From assembly GCA_963082975.1 (NCBI GenBank), contig OY720345.1, forward strand, positions 79,639,034 to 79,703,033: 64,000 nt of DNA, given 5' to 3'. Of the stretch, positions 21,901-28,633 are shown piece after piece. Numbering within the stretch: position 1 is the first letter of the stretch; each line of letters begins with the position of its first letter. The notes beneath the pieces were generated by a model. The model searched no databases and was not told the DNA's origin. It was given only the letters and a program-made list of their open reading frames with translations. The stretch comes from Labia minor (taxonomy: Eukaryota; Arthropoda; Insecta; Dermaptera; Spongiphoridae). A program made the translations under genes and the position numbers.

Positions 21901-23118
21901 AACACCCTGGGAAGGTGGACAGCGTTTATGTTGTTGATTGGATAGCTTCTTCCTTTATCAACTTGTATTTATTTGATTCTTCAGACCAAAACACTTTCAC
22001 GTAGGGAATTAATTAAATTTAATTTTACAAAATGAGAATGGAATACCACCATTTTTGTCGAACCGCGAGGTTTATTCCGATTTCTATTGCCGAAAGTAAA
22101 ATAGGATAACTATTCTTTAAAGCGCGGAAAATAGAATTACTTCCACTTGTGGAGTAAAGAGAAAAAAATGTAAATTTGTCACTTATAGTTTAAATATTAA
22201 TACAATTATTCATAGCAAACACACATACACACAATTTAGATATAATTAAGAACCTCTGAAATGAGGGCTGAAATGATTGCTTCTACAAAACGGACTATTG
22301 CAACGAGGAGCTGCTATTTAAAATATTAAAATGTATGAAAAACATATTAAATAAGAGTTATATTCATGTTTATAAAATATGAATATTTATTGATTATTAA
22401 TTAATATTACTTATTTTAAATATTACATTTACATTATAAAAGAATACAATATAAAGAATTATTAAAAAATTCATTTCATTCATTTCATTTCTGTCATTAT
22501 ATATAACAGATATGTGAGTTTTTTTTTTAATAATATGAACATTTAAATTTATTTTAGGAAACTGGCAAATGCGCTGCTGCTCCCCGACTTGTAGAATTAT
22601 TTAAGCAAAAAAAAAATCATGCAAGTTCCCCATTCAAAAAATTTGATTAATTTAATATAAAATAAAATATATAATATTATTTTAAAGCAATTTAAAAAGT
22701 AAAATTTTTTAAAAAAATTACTGAGCAGAGAATTTAGTTCGTTATTTACCTAAAAGAACAGTGAAAGTCATTTTTCAATGGCCAATCGATAAATTAAGAA
22801 AAATATTTTTAAAATTAATCAATAGAGAATAAAAGATGGATTGATTTTTAATATTTTTTGTTTCTTTGTTTTTAAGCTTCCATCGGAATATCCTACAGAA
22901 GGTCTTGTTTCAGCAGCAATTGGGGTAACAAGAGCGGTTTCTCAATTTATGGGTCAAATCTTTCAGGTAATTAATAAATGATTATGTTGTTGTTATACTT
23001 ATATATTTATAATAAATATATTTTTAATTTATAGAATGCAGCACAAACGTTTTTTAGTCGGCCCATTTTGGGAAGTCTTTCAAGTGGCTTAGGAGGAGGT
23101 AGAAATAGACCATTTTAA
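37..23118 (+). CDS. Thr/Ser/Pro-rich mucin-like protein, 3' part of a long multi-exon gene (19 exons seen)
   Basis: I do not recognise the family. Nineteen exons join in one frame: 37-207, 309-470, 1297-1569, 1750-1887, 8290-8322, 9072-9860, 11222-11296, 14461-14523, 14646-14708, 14779-15540, 17005-18066, 18201-18260, 19127-19207, 19277-19507, 19746-19823, 19971-20105, 22558-22620, 22877-22966, 23035-23118 (stop TAA). Each length is a multiple of three, so all introns are phase 0. The exons give about 1470 residues. The first exon has an acceptor AG, so the start codon and any signal peptide lie upstream of the window. Composition is dominated by Thr, Ser, Pro and Lys, with a ten-residue tandem repeat; this suggests an O-glycosylated secreted or cuticular mucin (inference). 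Some donors (9860, 15540, 18066, 19207) have close alternatives, and small exons in the long introns may be missed. Two genes, splitting after 2016, remain possible. Confidence 0.6.
895..1110 (+). repeat. Dispersed repeat, partner of 20380-20600
   Basis: A GC-richer insertion in a mucin-gene intron, beginning near TTGTCCCTTGCAGGGTCTGC. It shares the CAGGGT and CCCTGAAGTGG blocks with 20521-20550. No coding capacity is supported, although the minus strand is open for 89 codons. Confidence 0.45.
1297..1569 (+). CDS. Mucin-like gene, exon 1297-1569
   Basis: This 91-codon exon has acceptor GTTTTAG and donor AAT|GTAATT, phase 0 at both ends. It opens with a GC-richer, Pro/Arg-rich stretch (LTSPRTPRPSATWRPRV) and ends Ser/Thr/Pro-rich. 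Its base composition stands out from the AT-rich intron on each side, which supports coding. Confidence 0.6.
1750..2016 (+). CDS. Mucin-like gene, exon 1750-1887, with a possible alternative C-terminal extension to 2016
   Basis: After acceptor TTGTTAG the frame codes 46 residues to a donor at ACG|GTAGGA (1887). The frame stays open beyond this donor for 42 more codons and stops at TAA 2014-2016. The extension looks coding: it is GC-richer than its surroundings and ends in an amphipathic block (QLLGQRVAALLERVLKL). It may be a retained-intron C-terminus or the true end of an upstream gene. AATAAA occurs near 2187. Short introns cannot be placed inside the extension. Confidence 0.5.
   Translation, partial: NEVVTRQRLSRFRGLASASLVNRGGTPASSIVAQSPETTSARPASTVGFFSSAPSSTASFAPPQGNFDYQFQLLGQRVAALLERVLKL
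2023..2876. other. AT-rich intron or 3' flank without a gene
   Basis: Holds a CT dinucleotide tract (about 2061-2090), a TTAA-rich run near 2130-2155, and AT-rich sequence with no supported exon. If the frame truly ends at 2016, this is the 3' UTR and intergenic DNA of that transcript. Confidence 0.4.
2877..3330 (+). mobile_element. Helitron-like repeat, family A, internally deleted copy
   Basis: Starts CTGGAGTGTCTCCACTCG and ends GGCGAGATAGTAAAA, the same ends as the copies at 26733-27350 (minus) and 57659-58253. It shares the internal block TTTCAGCTATTCAATCAAGC and the sequence after it. It lacks the segment, present in the other two copies, that lies between the TTTACGGTCA block and the 3' end and carries the microsatellite. 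A short inverted repeat (TATCT near the 5' end, GATAGT at the 3' end) recalls Helentron/DINE elements; the class is inference. Confidence 0.55.
3886..4094 (-). mobile_element. Fragment of a Helitron-like repeat, family C, 3' end
   Basis: Read on the minus strand it matches the 3' half of the repeat at 56752-57247: a block with ATTAATTCGTACGTTTAAGG, then AACCCGATAATAAGGAAT, and an end GAACCAGGTAC. The copy is truncated at its 5' end and joins a SINE directly at about 4095. Confidence 0.5.
4095..4246 (+). repeat. tRNA-derived SINE, family 1, copy 1
   Basis: Begins GGAGCCATTTGGTGTGCGGG and contains a B-box-like GGTTCCAGTCCC at about 4146, then a shared body (TAGGGTCTATGGGACGGAGT) found in the copies near 4721, 20700 and 63600. 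A pol III promoter layout plus several dispersed copies supports a SINE. No intact tRNA fold is seen. Confidence 0.7.
4721..4868 (+). repeat. tRNA-derived SINE, family 1, copy 2
   Basis: Begins GGGCGCCGTAGGG, has a B box GGTTCAAGTCCC at about 4773, then TCTCTAGCTGGGGTCTG and a tail ending TTAGCGCCTCCGAAAG. The middle is shortened compared with the copy at 20700-20992. Confidence 0.7.
4869..6416. other. AT-rich intron, no exon found
   Basis: Mostly AT-rich sequence. A GC-richer patch at about 5411-5470 runs into an (AAAAAC)n tract at about 5470-5520 and may be the tail of another retroposon. No coding exon is supported. Confidence 0.5.
6417..7084 (-). mobile_element. Mariner element, internally deleted, copy 1
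   Basis: Inverted ends CGAGGTCTGTTCTAAAG and the complement of CTTTTGAATAGACCTCG lie inside TA duplications. At 668 bp it is about half of the usual 1.3 kb. The minus-strand frame 6570-6869 codes the C-terminal half of a mariner transposase, with HHDNAPAHT (second catalytic Asp) and LAPCDFFLFPK (third Asp), spaced as in the D,D34D family. The N-terminal DNA-binding part and the first Asp are gone, so the copy cannot encode an active enzyme. Confidence 0.9.
7085..8289. other. AT-rich intron, no exon found
   Basis: Contains (TA)n runs near 7202, 7285 and 7975, poly-A and poly-T tracts, and nothing else I can support. Confidence 0.5.
8290..8322 (+). CDS. Mucin-like gene, 33-base exon
   Basis: After acceptor TTATTTCAG the eleven codons GPSLRVPLSKK run to donor AAA|GTATCA. 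Phase is 0 on both sides, like all neighbouring exons. The short length keeps confidence modest. Confidence 0.45.
8457..8815. mobile_element. Non-autonomous hAT element (MITE), family 1
   Basis: Inverted ends CGGCGGTTTCCAACCT and AGGTTGGAAACCACTG lie inside a perfect 8-bp duplication AATTATAG (8449-8456, 8816-8823). A G-run at about 8473 and GGGGGGCACCGGTACAG near the right end match the copy at 18332-18604. No transposase frame is present. Confidence 0.85.
9072..9860 (+). CDS. Mucin-like gene, large exon 9072-9860
   Basis: Acceptor AAATATAG after a long T tract. The exon codes about 263 residues: an acidic start (DVVRSILELPDDEESPVE), a Ser/Thr-rich middle with a TTAS repeat (about 9450-9485), then a Pro-rich part and a less repetitive block (YVIFGIFPNGTVFRKIP) that looks like a conserved motif. 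The donor is either AAT|GTGGTA (9860) or three bases later GTG|GTATTA. Confidence 0.65.
10347..10904. mobile_element. Fold-back element with long inverted arms, copy 1
   Basis: The left arm from GGTAATTATTTACAAAACGG and the right arm, read in complement, match for roughly 250 bp with scattered changes. They share ATTTGCATATAA and CAGCAGAGGGCTTCACTAAT (complement of the right arm). The centre holds GGATATAGAAAAAT and its partial complement. Related copies lie at 30385-30929 and, as one arm only, at 56387-56520. No coding sequence. Confidence 0.75.
11222..11296 (+). CDS. Mucin-like gene, exon 11222-11296
   Basis: Acceptor TTTTCTTAG, donor GAG|GTATTT, 25 codons, phase 0 on both sides. Codes a Ser/Pro/Thr-rich peptide (GISPTVTSPSISPLRP). 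Confidence 0.6.
11388..12237 (+). mobile_element. Mariner element, internally deleted, copy 2
   Basis: Ends CGAGGTCTGTTCAAAAG and CTTTTGAACCGACCTCG. The 850-bp copy carries a broken plus-strand transposase: VFFDYNGVVHHEF near 11730 keeps the first catalytic Asp, but stops and frame changes follow, including loss of the HHDNAPAH block. The last part (VRDFLDKNN, then KRPLKGKRF near 12000) is in two frames. The left flank has TA and the right flank does not, so the right edge has mutated. Confidence 0.88.
12535..12750. other. Unassigned GC-richer patch
   Basis: This stretch between two mariners is less AT-rich than its surroundings. It is open for 72 codons on the minus strand (12531-12749), but no splice sites, family motif or repeat partner in the window was found. 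It may be a fragment of an older repeat. Confidence 0.3.
13082..13977 (+). mobile_element. Mariner element, internally deleted, copy 3
   Basis: Ends CGAGGTGTATTCGAAAAG and CTTTTCGAACACACCTCG inside TA duplications, 896 bp. It is a different subfamily from copies 1 and 2 by its ends. Transposase remains sit in two overlapping frames: 13446-13646 with VFFNYHGVVHQEF, where the first catalytic Asp is Asn, and 13583-13909 with HHDNAPAHSS and DLAPSDFFLFPK. A deletion removes most of the N-terminal half. Confidence 0.9.
14461..14708 (+). CDS. Mucin-like gene, exons 14461-14523 and 14646-14708
   Basis: Exon 14461-14523 follows TTCCAG (an in-frame alternative AG lies six bases upstream) and ends TTG|GTCAGT; it codes PREKLRYRYLTIDLGSPATT and one more Leu. 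Exon 14646-14708 follows TTTATAG and ends AAT|GTATGT; it codes 21 residues rich in Ser, Asp and Glu. Both are phase 0. Confidence 0.5.
14779..15540 (+). CDS. Mucin-like gene, exon with Thr-rich tandem repeat
   Basis: Acceptor AATTACAG, then about 254 codons. Residues in 15180-15419 form roughly eight copies of a ten-residue repeat, consensus TTIKTTTKPP, encoded by a 30-bp tandem repeat. The likely donor is TTG|GTTAGT at 15540. The frame stays open to a stop at 15570, adding VSRLRQLIK, so a terminal-exon isoform is possible. Confidence 0.65.
15180..15419 (+). repeat. Coding minisatellite, 30-bp period
   Basis: About eight copies of a 30-bp unit, typified by ACAACTATTAAAACAACAAC followed by TAAACCACCA. 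It lies fully in frame in the mucin-like exon. The last copies diverge most. Confidence 0.85.
15571..17004. other. Intron with (TA)n and (TAA)n tracts, no exon found
   Basis: Contains a (TAA)n run at about 15646-15670, a (TA)n run at about 15907-15940 and a GC-richer purine tract near 16265-16310. A (TTG)n run precedes the next acceptor. No coding exon is supported. Confidence 0.5.
17005..18066 (+). CDS. Mucin-like gene, largest exon (354 codons)
   Basis: Acceptor TTGTTGTAG, donor probably TTA|GTAATT at 18066. The product is Ser/Thr/Asn/Ile-rich with many Asn-X-Ser/Thr sites, so it could carry N- as well as O-glycans (inference). It ends with a less repetitive block (DPIRFLQEFAAVNNL). The frame closes at 18087 if the donor is not used. 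Confidence 0.65.
18201..18260 (+). CDS. Mucin-like gene, exon 18201-18260
   Basis: Acceptor CTGTTTAG, donor CAG|GTAGGA, 20 codons (VKRKPEIPQTILKEEDLADQ), phase 0. The short preceding intron ends in a CT tract. Confidence 0.6.
18332..18604. mobile_element. Non-autonomous hAT element (MITE), family 1
   Basis: Inverted ends CAGCGTTTTCCAACTT and AGGTTGGAAACCACTG with a perfect 8-bp duplication CTTTAAAG (18324-18331, 18605-18612). It shares GGGGGCG and CGGTACAGAAAGGTTGGAAA with the copy at 8457-8815. An inner inverted repeat GGGGCGCCCCCCC is near the left end. Confidence 0.88.
18613..19126. other. AT-rich intron, no exon found
   Basis: Very AT-rich sequence after the MITE; I see no exon, repeat family or motif. 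Confidence 0.5.
19127..19507 (+). CDS. Mucin-like gene, exons 19127-19207 and 19277-19507
   Basis: The first exon follows AAATACAG and ends AAA|GTGGTG or, one codon on, GTG|GTGCGT. It is Glu/Ala/Gln-rich. A short intron of about 66-69 bases follows, and the next exon starts after TTAAAG with VSGKSLISPPPPKLNQTTK and ends AGA|GTAAAT. Its later part has an acidic Leu-rich block (LTDEELLQLFVNGGKVN). The frame is also open through the short intron, so intron retention would be silent to the frame. Confidence 0.55.
19583..19705 (+). repeat. tRNA-derived SINE-like sequence, family 2
   Basis: Lies in a 238-base intron. It has an A-box-like TTTAGTGGTTAGCACGAC and a B-box-like CGAGTTCGCGCC at a spacing typical of tRNA genes, but no full cloverleaf. 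A body without coding capacity follows. Only one clear copy is in the window. Confidence 0.5.
19746..20105 (+). CDS. Mucin-like gene, exons 19746-19823 and 19971-20105
   Basis: Exon 19746-19823 follows TTTCTAG and codes TRTTTTTTPRPRGLRFFFAS and more, ending AGG|GTTAGT. Exon 19971-20105 follows TTCTAAG and codes 45 Pro/Thr-rich residues (STEPPPVRYTTARATYTQRA), ending AAT|GTATAT. Both are phase 0. Confidence 0.6.
20380..20600 (+). repeat. Dispersed repeat, shares a block with 895-1110
   Basis: The block CACGTGAGGGCAGGGTCGCT and TCCCTGAAGTAGA here matches GCGTGAGCAGGGTTGCTTCC and CTGAAGTGGA near 1036. Both have poly-purine GC-richer sequence in front. The class is unknown; a retroposon is likely. 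Confidence 0.45.
20700..20992 (-). repeat. tRNA-derived SINE, family 1, longest copy
   Basis: On the minus strand: GGCGCCATTGGGTGTGTGGG at the 5' end, a B-box-like GCGTTCAAGTCCCGGG, the body TAGCTGGGGTCTATGGGACG, then AGGACCCGTTCTACTGATCA and ACGCCTATCAAG in complement, ending in an A-rich tail. It abuts the transposon at 21006-21740. Confidence 0.75.
21006..21740 (-). mobile_element. Tc1/mariner-type element, deleted
   Basis: Inverted ends CAGGTTGGATCAAAAGTCCG and the complement of CGGACATTTGGTCCACCCTG inside TA. On the minus strand, 21486-21713 holds a helix-turn-helix N-terminal part (ARRKFGTQYNIRNKNQAPST, IKNWVKKFEET) as in DUF4817-type transposases, and 21112-21324 holds the C-terminal part from MDFFLWGYLKSKV. 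The central catalytic region is missing and the two parts are in different frames. At 735 bp it is about half length. Confidence 0.85.
21741..22557. other. Intron, no exon found
   Basis: Contains a (TA)n run at about 21775-21790 and moderately AT-rich sequence. A short hairpin-like CAGGGTTTTTTTAAAAGG to ACACCCTGGG lies near 21880. No exon is supported. Confidence 0.4.
22558..23118 (+). CDS. Mucin-like gene, last three exons and stop
   Basis: Exon 22558-22620 follows ATTTTAG and codes ETGKCAAAPRLVELFKQKKN plus His; it has no GT donor before the stop at 22648-22650, but CAT|GCAAGT is a good GC-type donor in phase 0. Exon 22877-22966 follows TTTTTAAG and codes LPSEYPTEGLVSAAIGVTRA and a further ten residues to CAG|GTAATT. 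Exon 23035-23118 follows TTTATAG and ends GGLGGGRNRPF-like sequence, then TAA. These exons are not Thr-rich and look like a conserved C-terminal region. Confidence 0.55.
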
Positions 23119-24235
23119 ATCAACAAATATCAACAAATTATGCTCAATAATTATATTTATTTGAATTAAATTTTTTTTTTTGTTTTTTTTTTTTGTTTTT
23201 GATTTCTCATTTGAGGAATACAAAATCAGAATGTTTTATATATATAAATTATTTATATTGACTGAATATATGTACCTAAGTATATATAAAATAAGTTGGT
23301 TCTAAAATATATCTCAATCTCTCTAAGTCATAAAAAGAGGATGTTGCTTGCTTTATTATTATTAATATTATCGTATAGTGAACTTTAGAGTATTTTTTAT
23401 TAATAATAAGTGAATAAAATTAAAAATATGATAGCTTCAAAGCAAAAGCTAATATATTTGAGAATAGAGTGACATACATATCTTTGAGTTGGCTCAATAT
23501 TTATAAATAATTTACTATTTCTAATTATTGAAGATAATAGAGCTTGGCAATATGTATATTTGAGGAGAAAAGATTACCAATCAAATACATCTACATATAG
23601 ATCAAATTCATTCATTTAAATTCAATTCAATGGAGGATTTGTAATTTTCATTCCGATTGAGATTTGGAAATAATCCAATTATGGAAAGAATAAAATTTTA
23701 CTTATTTTTATTATTCCAATCGATAAATATGTTTTTCAATTTCATTTTCATGAAAAAGAAATTGTAATAACTCCACTATGTATAAAATATGATATTTAAA
23801 AATTATTATTTTTGAAAAGAAAAAAAAAATTCCCTTATTTTTCATATTATTCTCTCAATTATTTTGATTGACATTAAAATGTTTCGGAATAAACGAAAAA
23901 TAAATGAATTTTTTTTTAAATATACTAATAATTATAAAATAATAATTTACATTTCTTTCACTTATCTTTGTGAAGTTGTTGGTAAAATATTCAATTGTAA
24001 ATATTTATTAATCAATGGTTAAAATAACAATTTTAATCAAAGAATTGATTAATCTATTTGTTACTTAGATTGTTTAATAAAAGTTAATTTTCATTTTTTT
24101 TTTCTTCTTTTTCTTTAAAAATTTCTATTATTAAAAATTGTTTGATAAATTACTGTGTTGTTCTATTAACAAAATAAAAAAAGAATTTTCAAAATTTCAC
24201 ACTTTTGCACACAAATACATCAACATATACTATGT
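23119..24235. other. 3' UTR and intergenic AT-rich DNA
   Basis: AATAAA-like signals are present (for example AATAAAATT near 23412). No gene or repeat family was identified. Confidence 0.5.
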
Positions 24236-24558
24236 CTATAGTTGAGGAGGTAAGAGTTGGTGCATGAGAAGTGGCGGCCAGGAGAGGCGGGGCTACCCCC
24301 TCCTCCTAGAGGGCTCCACCACAGTTTTCTACTCTTTCAAACGTTCTGGGGGATAAAAAAGTAATTTTGACAAAGATTTTTATTTTATTTTTTATTTTTT
24401 TTGGAATTAGACATCTCATTAGTTGAGATTCACCCACCTCTTACAATATTTATCGAGGTTAGGTTAGGTTTTGAAGGAATGGTAAGGTCAAGCGCGGGAA
24501 CTGCTTGGCCGAGGGTGAGGGTCGGCTCATGCACCAACTCTTACCTCCTCGACTATAG
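24236..24558. mobile_element. TIR MITE, about 320 bp
   Basis: Left end CTATAGTTGAGGAGGTAAGA and right end, in complement, CTATAGTCGAGGAGGTAAGA continue to match through GTTGGTGCATGA, so the terminal repeat is about 30 bp. Both ends sit at TATA. The inside is GC-richer and has no frame. Superfamily undetermined. Confidence 0.7.
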
Positions 24559-24617
24559 GAAAGGTTAAAAAAACAACTTTTAAAAAAAAACTCCAAGGAT
24601 AATAAGACCCTCTATGA

Positions 24618-25236
24618 CAGGGGTCTGCAAACCTTTTTAGGAAAGGGCCAAATATAAAAATTTTAAAGAACTGGAGGCCAGACATGTTAGAATATACTAT
24701 ATTTTACTGTCTTAACAAAGAATCTAATAAAAAATAAATTTTAAATGAATTAATTAATTAAATAATAAATTTTTCATTAATGTGATGAATGTAATATTTT
24801 TTGTGATATTATTTCATCATAAATTGGGTACAAAGTTAGTACTTCCATTAATTAAAGTTGTTTGCAAATGATCATTTGTTAATAATGATCTGTATTGCAA
24901 TTTTATATACTTCATTTTCGAGAATGTCTTTTCACATTAATATGTACTTCCAAATACAGAAATAAACCCTCGTGCATTGATTTTAATTGACCGTATTCAT
25001 TCTCGGAAAGATATTCATAGCATTTTGTTAGATTCATGCCTTTGAATTTCGTTTTTAGTGTGTCATCATTTTGCAGATCAATGACTTCCAATTGGAGTTC
25101 TGACAGAAGTTCGTCAATCGTACACTCAAATGGATTTTGAAATATGGAAATTTCTTTTGCATTTGCATAAAAAATGACAATATTTATCCGCTAGCCGGAT
25201 AAAAATAGATGGCGGGCTGTAGTTTGCCGACCCCTG
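24618..25236 (-). mobile_element. hAT element remnant with transposase C-terminus
   Basis: Ends CAGGGGTCTGCAAACC and, in complement, CAGGGGTCGGCAAACT. On the minus strand about 24880-25170 reads a hAT C-terminal region (TIDELLSELQLEVIDLQNDD, then LKTKFKGMNLTK) like the ZBED/GTF2IRD2-type transposases, with stops. The 8-bp flanks do not match, so the target duplication has decayed or the ends are misplaced by a few bases. Confidence 0.7.
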
Positions 25237-25650
25237 CCCTTGGATGTGAAAATATCTCCTATGCACCAAATTCTTTGTTAATGATTATATAGTAATGTTG
25301 TGTAAAATCTCCGAAATCTTTCAAAACAAATATAATAATATACCGTTTTTAAGAAGGGCGAGTGAATATGGTAGAAAATTATAGAGGTATTTCCTTTGGC
25401 AGATCATTATTAAATTTGTTAAATTCGCCTATACTGTTTGAATAGGTTGAAATTGTAGGGGAGTATGAGAGTATATTGAATGAGTTCTCCCTCCAGGCGG
25501 GGTTTACAAGAGGTTTTCCCATGTTTAATTAGATTTTTCATTTATAAAATATTTTAAGATTAAACTACATAAAAAAAGAAGATAGGATCATAAACTTTTT
25601 GTAGAATGGGTGTGAAACAGAGTTGTATTCTTGGCCCATTATTTTTTTTT

Positions 25651-25831
25651 ATAAGGGAATTTTGTAAATAAAACCACATATTGATATTTTTTATTGTAAA
25701 TTTATTCAAAAAAATACACAACGTTTCGATTGCTACTTCTGCAGTCGCTTGATAACGATTTTGTATTTTTTTGAATAAATTTACAATAAAAAATATCAAT
25801 ATGTGGTTTTATTTACACAAAATTCCCTTAT
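25651..25831. mobile_element. Fold-back MITE, 181 bp, inside the LINE remnant
   Basis: Two arms of about 66 bp, from ATAAGGGAATTTTGTAAATA and its complement at the right end, are almost perfect complements around a 45-base loop. They split the LINE reverse-transcriptase frame. The near-identity of the arms suggests recent insertion. Confidence 0.8.
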
Positions 25832-26017
25832 AAATAAAAACAGTCACCAAAGCTTTAATAATTTAATATTTTTTTTTATTAATGATATCGGTAATTATAA
25901 CCAGAATTCATAAATAACTTAATATGCCATTTGGAGGATGTGCTTTAAAGCCGAAATCAACCTAATTAAGAATATATTAAACTGTATGAGGAAATTTATA
26001 AAAGAAAATATCTAGAG

Positions 26018-26095
26018 CAGTGTTTTCCAACCTTGTTTGTGCCATGCCCCACCCCTTCTAAAATTCTTATGCCCCCCTATGTAACATACATAATT
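26018..26095 (+). repeat. hAT family end fragment
   Basis: GCAGTGTTTTCCAACCTTG followed by a C-rich stretch (ATGCCCCACCCC, ATGCCCCCC) resembles the left end of the hAT MITE at 18332. No matching right end was found. Confidence 0.45.
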
Positions 26096-26732
26096 TTTAA
26101 TATTAAAAAGGGTTAAACTCGTGTCGAGTCCATTTTCTTCTTTGTAATATAATTGCCCCTCTGTGGGGTGAGCCCCACGATGTGAATCTCAGTCTAGAGG
26201 CTGGGATGATCTTAAGGAAAAATATAAATTGGGATTAAGAGGGGCACAAATTTGGGGAGGAAGGTAAACTCTGCCCTTTATATAACTTGAGAGGGGAAGA
26301 GGAGATTATGCATTATATGAGAGTATATTCAATTCTGAATAAATTTAGAAACAAAAATTTAGTTACTACTAGCTATGTCAAAAATGATATTACTGAATAG
26401 TTGGGTTTGGAGATCTTCTGGAAATTTTTTTTACAGGATATAGGGATTGCCGAAAATGGAAAGAGAAAGAAGAGAGAAAGAAAAAATATATAGAAGAGGA
26501 TGTAAACAAAATTGAAGTTTAAAAAAGTTAAAAGTTAAAAAGTTTAAACAATTAAATAAAAAACTTGATTGAATAGAAAAACTTATTTACAATATTATTC
26601 ACAAATAAAGCTGCATATAAAGATAAAGAAATGCATATCATTATAAATTTATTTTATGCATTTGCGAAGAAAATTATACTACAAACTCCAGAGAAATTCT
26701 AACAATCTATCTATCCCTGTGGCTCTATTGTT

Positions 26733-26846
26733 TTTTACTATCTCGCCAGAGATAGTATTGCGATCACGAAAATTTTCGATGTTGAGATTTTGATGTTTTT
26801 ATACGTTTTGAAGGTTCCTGAATCATTTTTACTAAGGTTGAGAAAA

Positions 26847-26927
<81 letters not shown>

Positions 26928-27350
26928 GACATGATTACGCAAAAATGGTTTGAGCTAGAATCATGAAATTTGGTACATGGGCATTATTCAAAATTCGTAG
27001 TTATCTATCAACTTTTGAGAAATGTAGCTCAACCGGAAGAGGGTCATTTACTACAACGTTTTGATTTTTTCTCCTTTAAAGTGACCGTAAAAATAAAGAT
27101 ATATCACATGATTAAAAATTGTATAAAACTGCTATATATAGAATTTCAGCTTGATTGAAAGTAACAGAATCTCACGCGCCAACACGTGACGTGTTGCCAT
27201 CAACAAAGAGCCAAACATGCGCTGTTTTAATAAATATTATCAATTAATTTTAATTTATAATTTATAATTAATTAAATTTAATTTAAATATAATATATTAT
27301 GTTATTTAATCCAATTCAAATTGCGAGATAGTCGAGTGGGGACACTCCAG
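26733..27350 (-). mobile_element. Helitron-like repeat, family A, full copy
   Basis: On the minus strand it starts CTGGAGTGTCCCCACTCGAC and ends GGCGAGATAGTAAAAAA. The inside has the TTTCAGCTTGATT-type block, GACCCTCTTCCGG, a (CA)n tract (26848-26917 on the plus strand as GT) and CTCAACCTTAG. It matches 57659-58253 along its length. Confidence 0.7.
26848..26917 (+). repeat. (GT)n microsatellite
   Basis: About 35 GT units inside the family A repeat, followed by ATGTATGTAGAC. The plus copy at 57659-58253 has only a short mixed CATA/CACA tract at the same place, so the tract expanded in this copy. Confidence 0.9.
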
Positions 27351-27515
27351 TTAATTATATTCTAATTTTGATCCCCTTTGATAATAAATTTGCCCCTTTA
27401 CTGCGTCATAACATGCGTTACTCGATTGAAAACTCGATTTAAATTCTTCTCGAATATTATTATCCTTCGTGATGACAGAACCCAAGTATTTAAATTTTTC
27501 TACATATTCAAATTC
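27351..27515 (-). mobile_element. Non-LTR retrotransposon fragment
   Basis: Minus-strand frame with YVEKFKYLGSVITKDNNIRE and EFKSSFQSSNACYDAVKG, typical of the segment C-terminal to the reverse transcriptase in insect LINEs. It is cut by the hAT element inserted at 27516. Confidence 0.7.
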
Positions 27516-28261
27516 CAGTGGCGTACCTAGGGGGGTGCGGTGGGTGCGGTCCGCACCGGGCGGCACTTATCTTGGGGCGGCATTTTTTAAATTTAGGTAT
27601 AGTTGTAAAAAGCAACCATTTCATATTTATTTTTTTTCTTTCTTGAATAATAAATGATTATTATGATTATTATAAGTTTACTATTTGATTTATATAAATT
27701 ATGATCAACTATATGATTTCGAATATTATTCCTCGGTATATATAAATGCATTTTAGTGTAAATTTTGAATTCTAATTCCAAGAACAGGATAATAATTTTA
27801 TTTTATTGTATTCATTAAAATTCATTGAATTCGTAAACGAATCTTTACGATTTTTTTCGGCAATTTTTCCTAACCAAAATTTTTTCATATCAGTTTATAA
27901 ATGTCATTTCTTTTGAAAAGTTTATATGATTAGATGATCACTTTGAAGTGATATACCAATATTTTTTTAAATCATCTATCTTTCTTTTGAAAAGCAGAGA
28001 CGGGGGAAAAAATATAAATATAAATTTTGAGAGCATTATACACGATTTTTCTAATATGAAAGCTAGAAGAGTAAATATGTTTACAAGTACATACAAATAT
28101 GTGAAAAAATTTACTCTGTGTATTAATTAATATTGATTAAATAACTTAATAATTTATTTATGTGTATTAATTTATAAAAACCACTATTTGATTGACTTAT
28201 AATAGAAAGGGCGGCAAAATGGAGATCGCCCCGGGCGGCAAAAGTACTAGGTACGCCACTG
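27516..28261. mobile_element. Non-autonomous hAT element, 746 bp, family 2
   Basis: Inverted ends CAGTGGCGTACCTAGG and CCTAGGTACGCCACTG, the right one read as TACTAGGTACGCCACTG on the plus strand. The 8-bp duplication TCAAATTC is perfect (27508-27515, 28262-28269). Inner inverted CGGGCGGCA blocks flank the ends. No intact transposase frame. Confidence 0.9.
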
Positions 28262-28633
28262 TCAAATTCTATGTTTTGTATTTTAAGACTTTATTCTACC
28301 AATACCAATCTTAAATACAATAATAGAACTCCATAAACAAACAAGACCTTAGTATGAAGAAAAAGACAAGGAAATTAATTGAAATGGCCACAAATCTTGA
28401 TATATTTTTCTTCATACCATTATTACATAAAATTGTTAATTCAAATAGAGATTTGTAGTATAATGCGCGCATTTTTTTTCTTTAATCAACGACATCACCG
28501 CCATCTTTTATTAAATGTCATCCCAATCTCCATGTGATTTTTCAGTTTATCTATATTTTTGAAATATGCATATTTATCTACATAACAACTAATATTTAAA
28601 ATTGTTTATAATTAATTAAGATAGTTTATAAAA

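Larger units (their letters stand above)
25330..26540 (+). mobile_element. Non-LTR retrotransposon (LINE) remnant
   Basis: Broken reverse-transcriptase blocks in order on the plus strand: VENYRGISF near 25375, LNEFSLQAGFTRGF near 25475, GVKQSCILGPLF near 25607, LINDI near 25878, and a Cys/His C-terminal block (CPLYNLRGEEEIMHYMR) near 26270. Frames shift and stops are many. A fold-back MITE splits it at 25651-25831, and a hAT end piece sits near 26020. Confidence 0.65.

Noticed and set aside
24465-24478. GGTTAGGTTAGG, like the insect telomere repeat
   Set aside because: Only about two units inside a MITE; not an interstitial telomere.
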